Positions 51,725 through 60,458 of a stretch of DNA of 64,000 nucleotides are shown piece by piece (position 1 is the first letter of the stretch; the number at the start of each line of letters is the position of its first letter). The stretch spans positions 62,001 to 126,000 of the forward strand of contig QHYK01000039.1 of assembly GCA_003224085.1 (NCBI GenBank), given 5' to 3'. The stretch is from Acidobacteriota bacterium (GTDB lineage Bacteria > Acidobacteriota > Terriglobia > Acidiferrales > UBA7541). The translations under genes and the position numbers were made by a program. Below the pieces are notes generated by a model, which did not search any database, was not told the DNA's origin, and saw only the letters and a list, made by a program, of their open reading frames with translations.

Positions 51725-52306
51725 TGGAATTGTAGTTAGAGAAGCCTAGAAAGCCTCTAAGTAATTGTATTTAAACGGCCTACGACATGTCCGGCCCTGT
51801 AGATGTAAATGCTACGTCAAAACTCATGCGAGTCAATCGGAAAAGTGGAACTTTTGTAGCCACAATATCCCCAAAATTGTCATCCACTCTACTTTACTCT
51901 AGCGCGGCGGTGTCCTTTAGCCAAGACCAGGCAGCATAAGCCACTTCGCCGATGTCATGTTCTTTGTTTTCTTATGCTTGAAGTGCTTTCGGGCTGGGCT
52001 TTTCCCCGGCTGTCCGGGGAGCCAAAATTGCACCAGATTCCGAAACGCCTTCCTGTTTGGTTTTGCCTTTATCTGCGTGGTCCTGTCCGCGTGTTTCCGC
52101 GACCATAAGGCGAGAAAGCAAAGGTTCATGGCGGTGGAAGACGCAGGAAAAATTCGCTGAGGCCCTGCTCACCTGCGGTCGCGCTCTCCCGATTGACCAA
52201 AGGTCAGCGGAGATTCATTGCAAGGTCGCCAAGTGCCAACTCAGGTCCCTCTACGCAGCCGAACCCGCTGGCCTCTCCTTGCCTGATGGCGATGGGGTTT
52301 CCCTTC
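51725..52306. other. Intergenic region upstream of the Wzz-kinase operon
   Basis: 582 bp without a supportable gene. The segment around 52060-52140 (ATCTGCGTGGTCCTGTCCGC and following) resembles the short dispersed intergenic repeats common in these genomes. Confidence 0.45.
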
Positions 52307-53314
52307 TTAAGTAGTCAGGCCGGCTTCGCGAATCTTGTAAATGAGCAGCCTGTAACTGATTTTTAGCTGCTGTGCCGCCTTCCTGCGATTCCAGCGATTG
52401 GCGCGCAGCGCCGCAAGAATAATATTCTTCTCGCTTGCCCGAATCGCCTCTTTACAAAGACTCTTCAAGGGGACTACTCCATCCCCTCTGGAAACAGGCG
52501 GGAGTGTTGGAGTGACAGGCCTCGGGCCCTCCAAGACCGACGCCTCGGCACCGATGAGGACATGGCGGGCGATGCCGTTCGAAAGTTCGCGGATATTCCC
52601 CGGCCAGTCCATACACTGCATATAGTGGATTGTCTCTCTGGTGAGAGGCTCCGCCCGCGTCTGGAACTGCTGTTGGCAGCGCGCCAGAAAATACTCCGCC
52701 ATCGCAGGAATGTCTTCCCGGCGGTCGCGGAGCGCCGGCAGCTTCAGGCAGACCACATTAATGCGATAATATAAATCCCCGCGAAACTTTCCTTTCGCAA
52801 TCTCCTCTTGTAGATCTTTGTCAGTGGTGCAAATCAGCCGGGTTTCCACCGACCTCTCCAATTCATCGCCGATGCGCGAAAAACGGCCATCCTGGAGAAA
52901 CTGGAGGAGCTTGCTTTGCGAGCCCCAATCGAGATCAGCGATTCCGTCCAGAAACAGCGTGCCGTTGTGCGCAAGCTCCACTCTTCCGGGTTTTGTGGAA
53001 TGGGCCCCGGTAAAAGCTCCTCTTTCGAAACCAAAGAGCTCGCTTTCCAGCAGGGTCCCTGGAATCGCCGCGCAATTCACTTTAACGAACTGGCCGCTCG
53101 CCACTCCCGAGTGCTTGTGAATCCACCAGGCAAGAACCTCTTTGCCGCTCCCCTTTGGGCCGCACAGCAACACCGGAATGTTGGTTCCGGCCACTTTCCT
53201 AGCCCGCTTGCGCACCTCTTTCATGGCTTCCGAACGGCCAAACAGGATCTCTTCCGGCGGCAGGAGATTGGCCAGTTCGGAGCATGCAGTCTTTTTTTTC
53301 TTCTCGGCAGACAT
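52307..53314 (-). CDS. Sigma-54 activator-like regulator with altered Walker B
   Basis: A 335-residue protein with an AAA+ sigma-54 interaction domain and a Fis-type helix-turn-helix (NRRKAAQQLKISYRLLIYKI) but no receiver. Walker A is LCGPKGSGKEVLAWW, and the sigma-54 contact loop ELFGFERGAFTGAHS is intact. Walker B reads GTLFLDGIADLD, so the Glu that normally follows the Asp is Gly (codon GGA, one base from GAA). That Glu is needed for ATP hydrolysis in related proteins, so activity is doubtful. ATG at 53314 (MSAEKKKKTACSEL) is chosen over a longer frame. It lies upstream of the Wzz-kinase operon on the same strand. Confidence 0.88.
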   Translation of the reverse strand: MSAEKKKKTACSELANLLPPEEILFGRSEAMKEVRKRARKVAGTNIPVLLCGPKGSGKEVLAWWIHKHSGVASGQFVKVNCAAIPGTLLESELFGFERGAFTGAHSTKPGRVELAHNGTLFLDGIADLDWGSQSKLLQFLQDGRFSRIGDELERSVETRLICTTDKDLQEEIAKGKFRGDLYYRINVVCLKLPALRDRREDIPAMAEYFLARCQQQFQTRAEPLTRETIHYMQCMDWPGNIRELSNGIARHVLIGAEASVLEGPRPVTPTLPPVSRGDGVVPLKSLCKEAIRASEKNIILAALRANRWNRRKAAQQLKISYRLLIYKIREAGLTT

Positions 53315-53576
53315 ATTCCCGCTGATAGTTCGGGCGGGAAACAGAAAGCACATCGCAGTCCCATCAGGGAATCCTGATAAGACGGGGAACGTAGAGACGA
53401 ACAAATCAGCAACTACTTCATTTACAATGGCTTAGCAGAGACCAACCCGGGCCGGTTGTAGTACCCCGAGGTAAAAAGGCACTGTTTTCGAATATCACGA
53501 ATAGTAAAAACTTCTCCCACCTTCGAGACCATTTTTCTCTCTAGATGGGGGTGGTCTTAAGAAGGTTCGCGCCGTC

Positions 53577-54011
53577 TTATCTCTGCGGGAAAATGAAGGA
53601 TTCCAAGAGGTCCGCCCGGGCCTTCTCGTCCGAAGCCACCACCCGCAAAATGTCGCTCACGGAGAGCATCCCGCGGAACCCCTGCCGCTCATCAAGAACA
53701 ATGAGGTGAAAAATGGTGTTTTGATCCATCAACCTCAGGCAGTCTTCCAGTCTGATGTCCGAAGTTACTGTGACGAGATCACGCGTCATGATGTCGGAGG
53801 CTTTCATCCAGGCAGGGCACTTATTTTCTGCGGCTACCTTATCGGAGACATCGCTGTGCGAGATGACTCCGACAACTTTTCCGTTTGCATCCACCACGCC
53901 AACTGCACGCACCTGCTTCTCTCGCAGATATTGCGCGGCTTGATGAACGCTCGTTTCTTCGGTGATGGAGAAGACTTCTCTGCGGGACCCTATCAAGTCG
54001 GCAACCTTCAT
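53577..54011 (-). CDS. CBS-domain pair protein
   Basis: A 144-residue protein made of two CBS motifs. The first spans ~1-65 (MKVADLIGSRREVFSITEET, RAVGVVDANGKVVGVISHSD) and the second ~72-135 (ASDIMTRDLVTVTSDIRLED, FHLIVLDERQGFRGMLSVSD). Such pairs bind adenosine nucleotides and regulate partners. It has no fused effector. Start ATG follows GGGAGGGTCC. It sits between the two sigma-54-type regulator genes, so an energy-sensing role in polysaccharide control is possible but unproven. Confidence 0.9.
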   Translation of the reverse strand: MKVADLIGSRREVFSITEETSVHQAAQYLREKQVRAVGVVDANGKVVGVISHSDVSDKVAAENKCPAWMKASDIMTRDLVTVTSDIRLEDCLRLMDQNTIFHLIVLDERQGFRGMLSVSDILRVVASDEKARADLLESFIFPQR

Positions 54012-54172
54012 TGGACCCTCCCGAAGTTCATGGGCCGGATACTAGGCCTATTTCTTTCTGGATGCAAGATGCGTCCAAACCAAACCAGGCTCTCGAACAA
54101 CCCTTTTGGGAGCCGGGAAGGACCTCGTTCACGGGTTTCGAAGGTATTCTGTAGCGGGCCCAAAGGTTTACG

Positions 54173-54529
54173 TCACGGGCGCGCTTCGGCGCGGACAATG
54201 TCGTACCGCTCGATCACGGCGGCCACGCCCATGCGCGTATTGCCGTCCTCGATTCGAGGTTCCACACGGAGGACCTTACCAAAGGCATGTACCAGCACTT
54301 CTGTCCCGCCGGTTACTTCCGTCGGCAGCGTCAGGATTAGGTCAAGCTGAGAGTCGGCTTGAGGATCTTGATCCATTACGAAATACAGCCCGCGCGTTGA
54401 GATGTCGCGGGTCTTGCCCTTCAGGGAATCTATGGCTTTCTCTTTGGGAACGCGAACAAGAACCGGTAAAGTCAGATCGTACCGTCGCGTCGTGCGGCGT
54501 TCCGTGGTGCCCCCCATCCTTCGATTCAC
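54173..54529 (-). CDS. PilZ-domain protein
   Basis: A 118-residue single PilZ domain. ERRTTRRYDLTLPVLV carries the c-di-GMP-binding RxxxR-type arginines and TRDISTRGLYFVM the D/N-x-S-x-x-G motif, so binding of c-di-GMP is likely. GTG start at 54529, or ATG at 54517. Together with the GGDEF and second PilZ genes nearby it points to c-di-GMP control of polysaccharide output. Confidence 0.88.
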   Translation of the reverse strand: MNRRMGGTTERRTTRRYDLTLPVLVRVPKEKAIDSLKGKTRDISTRGLYFVMDQDPQADSQLDLILTLPTEVTGGTEVLVHAFGKVLRVEPRIEDGNTRMGVAAVIERYDIVRAEARP

Positions 54530-54670
54530 GCCCCGCGTCCGGTTTGTCCCGGCCGCATTCCCTTCTTTGAATTGAGCCTGAATATCGGATTCCGATTACA
54601 ACCTTGCTTGCCCCGGGAAGCAATTTAGACCTGTTAATTCAAATATGAATCAAACTTTGGCGCGCAGCAG

Positions 54671-54686
54671 GGCAACTCAAATGCCC
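54671..54686 (-). promoter_or_regulatory. Candidate sigma-54 promoter upstream of pilZ
   Basis: Minus-strand GGGCATTTGAGTTGCC has GG and GC 10 bases apart and TTGC at -12. It lies between the response regulator gene and the PilZ gene, about 140 bases before the latter. Confidence 0.35.
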
Positions 54687-54743
54687 GTACGAGTATACTT
54701 GCTATTGCCCGATCGAGCTAATTCCGTCTCCGCGAAAACCCGT

Positions 54744-56201
54744 TTATCCGTTTCTGGTTCCCACGGTAGAACCTTCTTCCGTCCCTGCAGTTGTCGCCGT
54801 TTTCCTTGTCCGCGGCGTATCCAAGTTGAACTGCCTCATCTTATACAGCAGGGCTTTATAACTGATGCCCAGCATCTTGGCCGCGTCCTTGCGGCACCAC
54901 CTCGTTTTTTCCAGCGCGTCGGAGATCGCTTCCATCTCTGCCTCGTCTTTCAAGCCGCGCACCAGCGCCTTCAGCCCTTGGTCTTTTGGCTGCGCCGCTT
55001 CTTCGCGCGGCGAAGTTCGCTGCCGCGAGGAAGACATCTCCACCAACTCGCGCAAGCTGCCTTCGTCATCCTCGAGAATGACGTAGCGCTTTACGAAGTT
55101 CTCTAGCTCGCGCAAGTTTCCGGGCCAGGGATAGTTCACTGCCGCATCCAGCAGGTGCTTGGAAGGAGGCTGTCCGGGCTTGCCATACTTCTCGCTGTAT
55201 TTTTGCAGGAAATGTTGAAACAGCAGCGGAATCTCGGTCGTGCGTTCCCGCAGCGGCGGCACGTTGATGGACAAAACGTTCAAACGGTAATACAAATCCT
55301 CGCGGAAACGTCCGGACTTCATGGCTTCCTGCACGTTCACATTGGTGGCCGCGAGCACGCGCACATCCGTTTCCACCAGGTGCCGCCCGCCCAATCGCGA
55401 GTACTGGTGATCTTGCAAGACGTGCAGCAGCTTGGCCTGCAAATGCGTGCTCATCTCTGCGATTTCGTCGAGGAAAATTGTGCCTTTGTTCGCCAGTTCG
55501 AACTTGCCCGGCTTGCTCCGCACCGCGCCGGTAAAAGCCCCTTGCTCGAATCCAAAAAGTTCCGACTCCAGCAGTTCCCCCGGCAATGCCGCGCAATTCA
55601 CTTTCACAAACGGCTGGTTGCGCCGTCTCGAGCGCAGATGGATCATCCGCGCTACAACTTCCTTGCCCACGCCGCTTTCCCCGCAGATAAACACCGGGAC
55701 GTCCACCGGCGCGATTTGCAGTAATTGCTGCCGGATTCGCACCATCTGTGGACTCGCAGCCAAAAAGCTCAAATCTTCGGTGACCTGGTCGCAATAATCC
55801 CGCAGCGCCTGGTTCTCCGTCGCCAACTGTTTCTTCTGGCGCGACTTCAACATCGCCGCATCCAGCTCTGTCTTTTCAAACGGCTTGGTTAGATAATCGT
55901 GCGCTCCGATCCGAATGGCCTCCACCACCGTCCCCACTTCATTCGAACAGGACAGCATGATCACATTCAGAGAGCGGTCGAGCCCCATCAGCTCTTTTAG
56001 CGTGTCAATGCCGTTCAGCTCCGGCATCAAAACGTCCAAGATGATGAAGTCCGGACGTTCGCCTTTCTTCACCTTGTTTAAAGCCTCTTTGCCCGAGCTG
56101 ACCGTCTCCACGTCGAACCCATCCACCTCCAAGAGGGTCTGCAAGTACTTTCGAATGCTCGGCTCGTCATCCACCACCAGGATTTTTTCTTTCTCCGCCA
56201 T
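54744..56201 (-). CDS. Sigma-54-dependent response regulator (NtrC family)
   Basis: A 485-residue NtrC-type regulator. Receiver at 1-120: ILVVDDEPSIRKYL with the acidic pair, FIILDVLMPELNG with the phosphoacceptor Asp, YLTKPFEKTEL with the conserved Lys. AAA+ domain at ~150-390: ICGESGVGKEVVARM, ELFGFEQGAFTGAV, GTIFLDEIAEMS, LPPLRERTTEIPLLF-like sensor region. C-terminal Fis helix-turn-helix (CRKDAAKMLGISYKALLYKM). All catalytic elements are present, so it can drive the sigma-54 promoters of this island. It follows the kinase gene by 35 bases. The layout resembles the PrsK/PrsR pairs of EPS clusters. Confidence 0.94.
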   Translation of the reverse strand: MAEKEKILVVDDEPSIRKYLQTLLEVDGFDVETVSSGKEALNKVKKGERPDFIILDVLMPELNGIDTLKELMGLDRSLNVIMLSCSNEVGTVVEAIRIGAHDYLTKPFEKTELDAAMLKSRQKKQLATENQALRDYCDQVTEDLSFLAASPQMVRIRQQLLQIAPVDVPVFICGESGVGKEVVARMIHLRSRRRNQPFVKVNCAALPGELLESELFGFEQGAFTGAVRSKPGKFELANKGTIFLDEIAEMSTHLQAKLLHVLQDHQYSRLGGRHLVETDVRVLAATNVNVQEAMKSGRFREDLYYRLNVLSINVPPLRERTTEIPLLFQHFLQKYSEKYGKPGQPPSKHLLDAAVNYPWPGNLRELENFVKRYVILEDDEGSLRELVEMSSSRQRTSPREEAAQPKDQGLKALVRGLKDEAEMEAISDALEKTRWCRKDAAKMLGISYKALLYKMRQFNLDTPRTRKTATTAGTEEGSTVGTRNG

Positions 56202-56236
56202 TGGCTCTTCCCCTTTTCCCGGAAATTTCTTCGACC

Positions 56237-57466
56237 TCAGCCTTGATCCATCGGCAACAGGAACGTGAATCGGCTCCCCGCGGTGGGATCACTTTCCACC
56301 CAGATCTTGCCGCGGTGCGCTTGAATAAGCCGCTTTGCAATCGCCAAACCCAGGCCCATCCCCGAAGTGTTCCTGTCGACTCGCACAAAATCTTCAAAGA
56401 TTTCTTGATGATGTTCGGCGGGAATGCCCGCGCCGGAGTCCCTCACGCTTACTTCCACGCTGTTGGGCCGCGGCAGGCGGAATCTTCGCCGTTCTTCCAG
56501 GGGTGCCATGGCAGCCACCCGGCGTTCCCAAAAATGAGGAGCCGCTCGCAGCACTACCGTGCCGCCGCTCGGCGTGTGCTTCAGCGCATTGTCGAGCAAG
56601 TTGGCCGCAACCTGCTGAACTTTCTGATAGTCGAATCGGAACGTCGGAATGGACGGGTCGATGTTCGCTTCCAATCGCACTCCTTTGCGCTGAAATGCTT
56701 CCGTCCACCGCTTGGAAAGTTCATCCAGGCAATCTCGCAGGTCATTCTCCCGAAGCTGCAAAACCAGTTTGCCGCTTTCCAGCGCCGAATAATTCAGGAA
56801 CATCGAAACCAGGCGCACCAGCCGTTCACAACTCTCTTTGGATTCTTCCAGAATGTCTCGCTGCTTGTCCGTCAGCCGCCCCAGCGAACCCGCGAGCAAC
56901 AAATCGTAATACCCTTTGATTACCGCTAGCGGCGTTTTCAATTCGTGCGCGGCAGAAGCAAGAAAAACCGTCTTCTGACGGTTCACCTCTTGCAATTTCA
57001 AATAGGCCGCAAGAAGGTTTCTGTAAGTGATTTCTCTTTCCTGAAGCAGCTCTTGCACCGTGAGCCGTGTTGCTGAATCGGCTCCGGCGTGCGCTTCTGC
57101 TTTGCCGTCGATTTCCACCACCAGCCAGTCGGATTCGGGCATCCATTGAAGCCGCGCACTTGTTTTTTTCTCCGCGCGCCCGATTTGCACTTTGATTTCG
57201 CGCTCGCCCTTCAAAACTTGCCCGAAAATGCTGGCCGAATCCAGCTTCAGCAGATCCACAAAAAGATTGGGCTCATCCGCTTCCTTGAACCCATAGGATT
57301 CCAGGCATTGGCGCGCCCGCGCATTCACCAAAATCAGGCTTCCGCCGCGATCGGCCACGAGTAACGATTTTTCAACGGTATCCAGCAGTTGCCTAACGGC
57401 TACTAAAGGAAGGGATCGGCGACTGCGGTCTTCCGCCACGGGCGGCATGGCTGTCCTTCCGGTCAT
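56237..57466 (-). CDS. Cytoplasmic PAS sensor histidine kinase
   Basis: A 409-residue histidine kinase with no transmembrane segment. An N-terminal PAS-like domain spans ~20-130 (LLDTVEKSLLVADRGGSLIL). Then come the HisKA helix with the phospho-His (FLASAAHELKTPLAVIKGYY, near residue 180) and the HATPase domain (QQVAANLLDNALKHTPSGG as N-box, VRDSGAGIPAEHHQEIFEDF as G1, SGMGLGLAIAKRLI as G2). It should phosphorylate the response regulator encoded immediately downstream in response to a soluble or redox/ligand signal. It is divergent from the second PilZ gene. Confidence 0.93.
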   Translation of the reverse strand: MTGRTAMPPVAEDRSRRSLPLVAVRQLLDTVEKSLLVADRGGSLILVNARARQCLESYGFKEADEPNLFVDLLKLDSASIFGQVLKGEREIKVQIGRAEKKTSARLQWMPESDWLVVEIDGKAEAHAGADSATRLTVQELLQEREITYRNLLAAYLKLQEVNRQKTVFLASAAHELKTPLAVIKGYYDLLLAGSLGRLTDKQRDILEESKESCERLVRLVSMFLNYSALESGKLVLQLRENDLRDCLDELSKRWTEAFQRKGVRLEANIDPSIPTFRFDYQKVQQVAANLLDNALKHTPSGGTVVLRAAPHFWERRVAAMAPLEERRRFRLPRPNSVEVSVRDSGAGIPAEHHQEIFEDFVRVDRNTSGMGLGLAIAKRLIQAHRGKIWVESDPTAGSRFTFLLPMDQG

Positions 57467-57695
57467 GTCCGGATTCTGTCCTTTTCAGGGAGGTGGTAAA
57501 TATTTTCCCTTGCCGGATGCTCATCCTTACAGAGTGTCTCTCGTTAAGTCAATGGTAAAAGCGTTCCATTTGCACTTTTGCGGAAATTTATTGGATTTCC
57601 AGGCCTCGGGCGGTAACGAAATCTTTTGCTCTCTGGCGGACGCCTGCGAACCTGTTCCCATTAAAAGAGTTATCGCGAGACTGGACAAGTTCATC

Positions 57696-57711
57696 TGGCA
57701 CCTAAGATGCT
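57696..57711 (+). promoter_or_regulatory. Sigma-54 promoter of the second pilZ gene
   Basis: TGGCACCTAAGATGCT carries the full TGGCAC -24 element and ATGCT at -12 with the required 10-base spacing between GG and GC. Predicted start near 57722 gives a 31-base leader with GGGGGA before the ATG at 57753. This is the best sigma-54 box in the window. Confidence 0.65.
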
Positions 57712-57752
57712 CACGTCTCGTACTATATCCGTTGTACTGTCCGGGGGATTCC

Positions 57753-58106
57753 ATGCTGCATCGCGTGATCGAGGAAAACAAAGCCTTGGAAGTTCGCCAG
57801 ACGAGGCGCTCGTCCCGTATTCGTCTGCAGATTCCGGTTTTTGTTCGCGGTACAGACACCTCTGGTTCTGCGTTTATCGAGCTCACTAAGACCCTTAATA
57901 TCAGCGCTTTCGGAGCCTGTATTGCCTCCCAGCATATGCTTCGATCCAATCAGACCGTTCACCTCACGATACCCGCCCCATCCCCGGCCAATCCCGGCCT
58001 CGTCCCCAGTGAAACCCCGCCGATTATTGCTCGTGTCTTGCGTCAGAACATGTTGGGGGAGACGCGCCTTTTCGGCCTGGAGTTCCTCTGCCCTCTCGAC
58101 GATTAG
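57753..58106 (+). CDS. PilZ-domain protein
   Basis: A 117-residue PilZ domain. RQTRRSSRIRLQIPVFVRG has the arginine motif and TLNISAFGACI the N-x-S-x-x-G motif, so c-di-GMP binding is expected. RVLRQNMLGETRLFGLEF closes the barrel. ATG at 57753 is chosen because of the preceding GGGGGATTCC and the PilZ boundaries; the longer upstream frame crosses the sigma-54 promoter. It is transcribed divergently from the histidine kinase. Confidence 0.85.
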   Translation: MLHRVIEENKALEVRQTRRSSRIRLQIPVFVRGTDTSGSAFIELTKTLNISAFGACIASQHMLRSNQTVHLTIPAPSPANPGLVPSETPPIIARVLRQNMLGETRLFGLEFLCPLDD

Positions 58107-58180
58107 TAGAAACCTCCGGTCTCTTCGTGCGGGCAGTTTTGTTACACAACGCCCAACATCATCCTCGTGAATTTGAGTTT

Positions 58181-58196
58181 TGGCTCGTTTTTCGCC
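58181..58196 (+). promoter_or_regulatory. Candidate sigma-54 box upstream of the GGDEF gene (distal)
   Basis: TGGCTCGTTTTTCGCC matches TGGCACG at six of seven positions, with GC 10 bases after GG, but has TCGC at -12. It lies 165 bases before the GGDEF start codon. Confidence 0.4.
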
Positions 58197-58267
58197 TGAT
58201 TTTGTATTAGGATGCTCGGCTTCTAAACGGTTCAGCTTGTTTGGAGGCTTCCAAGGCCCAGTACGAA

Positions 58268-58283
58268 TGGTCTCTTGGTTGCT
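58268..58283 (+). promoter_or_regulatory. Candidate sigma-54 box upstream of the GGDEF gene (proximal)
   Basis: TGGTCTCTTGGTTGCT has a perfect TTGCT -12 element and correct spacing, with a partial -24 element. Predicted start near 58294, 67 bases before the GGDEF gene. Confidence 0.45.
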
Positions 58284-58360
58284 CCACTATGGCTGTACAA
58301 CAATTCAAACGCTTGCCCCATACCCCGCGGGGATAGGCAGAGGTTAGGTTTATTCCGGAC

Positions 58361-59644
58361 ATGCCCAGCCCCGGCGCCCTTGCGCCCCCGCGTCTGCCTG
58401 CGGAGGATACGTATCTCGAGTTGCTTGCGGATACGCTCGAGAGCCTTGATCTCTCCGCACGCGGACAATTTCTTCAACGTTTCCTCCGGGCAATCTGTCA
58501 TGTTGATTTGCGCGAATCCGAGTGTGTTCAAGTTTGGGACGAAATGCTCGCTCACCGCCGCGTCTTAGTGGATCAAGCCGGCCGGCAGATTGCTCTCAAA
58601 GCTGCTCTCCTGGATGTGCTCGCGTCTCACGGCTTCCTTCGTGTGCCCATCATCATGGAATACGAGGATCTTAAGAAGCTCGAATTGAATGCCGTTACCG
58701 ATCCTCTGACCGGCCTCTATAATCGCAGGCTTTTTGGAGAGTCCTTCGAGAAGGAATTGAACCGCGCTCGGCGCTACACGCAACCGCTCAGCTTGGTCAT
58801 CCTGGATCTTCACCGCTTCAAGGAAGTGAATGACAAGCATGGCCATCCCCGCGGTGATGAAGTCTTGCGCGTAACCGCCGCAACGCTCAAGAAGGCATTG
58901 CGCACATCCGACTATGCTTTTCGAATCGGAGGCGACGAGTTTGCTTTGCTGCTTCCCCAGACCGATTCGCAGCAAGCTCTTGCTCTCAGCCGCCGCGTGG
59001 AAGCCGTCTTTTCAGAGATGCTCCGTCCCCTCCAGCTGGAAGTTGCCGTGAGCATGGACCATGGCATTGCTATCTTCCCGGAAGATGCCGAGCAGGCGGA
59101 TCAGCTTATTCGCATTGCTGACGAGCGCCTTTACCGCCAGAAGCACGACAACCACAAAAAAGCAGTCAACGGAGCCAACCGCATCGAACCTCGGCCGCCC
59201 ATCGAAACGTCTGCAGCTCCTACGGTTTCCGCCGAGGCGCCTGCTCCACTCCCTCCGCCGATTTCGGTTGAGACCAAACGTCCGCCGGATAAAGAAAACC
59301 ATCGTGATGGGCGGGCGTCCCTTGAGTCGGTTCCAGCCGCTGCGCAAGTCTTGCCCGCGCCGCCGCGCATATTTGCGGTCCAGCGCAAAGCCGATCGCGT
59401 CTCGATGGCCGGCACAAACGCTTATGCAGTTCTCGGCGAGCAGGGAACGAAACGCGCCCGCGTCCTCGACCTGGGTTTCGGCGGCGTGGCCATTGAGTTC
59501 GATGCGCAAGAAGAAGTTCCGGAGAATCTGTTTGCTGTTCTGCACGTGCCGATTCTTCCTCCCGTCCGCGTGAACCTGAAACCTGTCTGGAAGCAGCAAA
59601 CCGCAGCCGGCGGCACTCGCGTCGGCTGCTCCTTCGTTTCCTGA
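58361..59644 (+). CDS. Diguanylate cyclase with C-terminal PilZ-like domain
   Basis: A 427-residue protein. The N-terminal ~100 residues are helical with no known domain. A GGDEF domain follows (~105-265): DPLTGLYNRRLFGESF, SLVILDLHRFKEVNDKHGHP, and the active site YAFRIGGDEFALLLP. The RTSD five residues before GGDEF is an intact RxxD inhibitory site. A Pro-rich linker (~280-335) leads to a PilZ-like barrel (RVLDLGFGGVAIEF, VWKQQTAAGGTRVGCSFVS) with a weak arginine motif. It should make c-di-GMP and probably sense it, feeding the two PilZ proteins nearby. No membrane segment. Confidence 0.9.
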   Translation: MPSPGALAPPRLPAEDTYLELLADTLESLDLSARGQFLQRFLRAICHVDLRESECVQVWDEMLAHRRVLVDQAGRQIALKAALLDVLASHGFLRVPIIMEYEDLKKLELNAVTDPLTGLYNRRLFGESFEKELNRARRYTQPLSLVILDLHRFKEVNDKHGHPRGDEVLRVTAATLKKALRTSDYAFRIGGDEFALLLPQTDSQQALALSRRVEAVFSEMLRPLQLEVAVSMDHGIAIFPEDAEQADQLIRIADERLYRQKHDNHKKAVNGANRIEPRPPIETSAAPTVSAEAPAPLPPPISVETKRPPDKENHRDGRASLESVPAAAQVLPAPPRIFAVQRKADRVSMAGTNAYAVLGEQGTKRARVLDLGFGGVAIEFDAQEEVPENLFAVLHVPILPPVRVNLKPVWKQQTAAGGTRVGCSFVS

Positions 59645-59804
59645 ATCCGCCAAGGCAATCCGGTAGCCCGCCACATGCCACTAACTTCTCGCATTTTCTG
59701 ATAACCGTTCTCCGATCTCTGATCTCTGCTTTCTTAATTTGCTTCTGACTACTCGCCCGCCAGCTGCTACAATTCCGCAGTTTTCGCTTCTGAAAGGACT
59801 GGTC

Positions 59805-60311
59805 ATGCTTGCACCAAGAGTCAGTCGCCCCTACTGGCCCGACGCCCTGGCAAAACCTTCTGAAGACATTTCAGGCCTGAAACCATGGTCTTGGGCCTTA
59901 GAGCGCCTCGAACAGTCGCATAACTATTGGATAGCCACCACGCGGCCCGACCGTCGCCCGCACCTCATGTTGGTTTGGGGCATCTGGTGGCAGGATGCCT
60001 TCTGGTTCAGCACCGGTCCGCGCACGCGCAAGGCCAAAAACATCGCGTCTCTTCCCCAGGTGGTCATGGGGACCGAAAAAGCAGACGAGGCCGTAATCCT
60101 CGAAGGTACCGCCGAAGAAATCACTGATCGCACCGTTTGGAGGCAGCTCGCCAAAATTTACAATGCCAAATATGGTGGTGACGTCGAGCCGATCTTGATG
60201 GCTTCCGATGGCTGCGTTTTTCGGGTCCAGCCTCAGGTCGTCTTTGCGCAGGACGAACACGCGGAAAATTTCGCCGATGCCGTCACGCGCTGGCACTTTT
60301 CCGCGGATTAG
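59805..60311 (+). CDS. Pyridoxamine 5'-phosphate oxidase-fold protein
   Basis: A 168-residue split-barrel flavin-binding-type protein. LEQSHNYWIATTRPDRRPHL, VWGIWWQDAFWFSTGPRTRK and KNIASLPQVVMGTEKADEAV correspond to the FMN/F420-binding barrel strands. Family members are FMN or F420 oxidoreductases or heme-degradation-like proteins. ATG at 59805 follows GAAAGGA. No neighbour suggests a substrate. Confidence 0.85.
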   Translation: MLAPRVSRPYWPDALAKPSEDISGLKPWSWALERLEQSHNYWIATTRPDRRPHLMLVWGIWWQDAFWFSTGPRTRKAKNIASLPQVVMGTEKADEAVILEGTAEEITDRTVWRQLAKIYNAKYGGDVEPILMASDGCVFRVQPQVVFAQDEHAENFADAVTRWHFSAD

Positions 60312-60458
60312 CGTCCACAGCTCCAGGTTGCCTGCCAGCGCTCGAGATCGCAGTTCCCGTTTGACAAACCTCGTTCTCGGGCTTAGGCTTACGCGCATTC
60401 CACGCCGTCCCAAACCGGTGTCCCCATAGAGACCTTAAACCCGGCGTAAGGAGGTTCT

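Noticed and set aside
54012-54090. Possible sigma-54 box before the CBS gene (minus strand near 54063-54077)
   Set aside because: TGGACGCATCTTGCA looks attractive, but the spacing between GG and GC is one base short.
44458-59644. Exosortase/PEP-CTERM system
   Set aside because: The regulators and ATPase resemble those of exosortase clusters, but no exosortase gene or PEP-CTERM protein is in the window.
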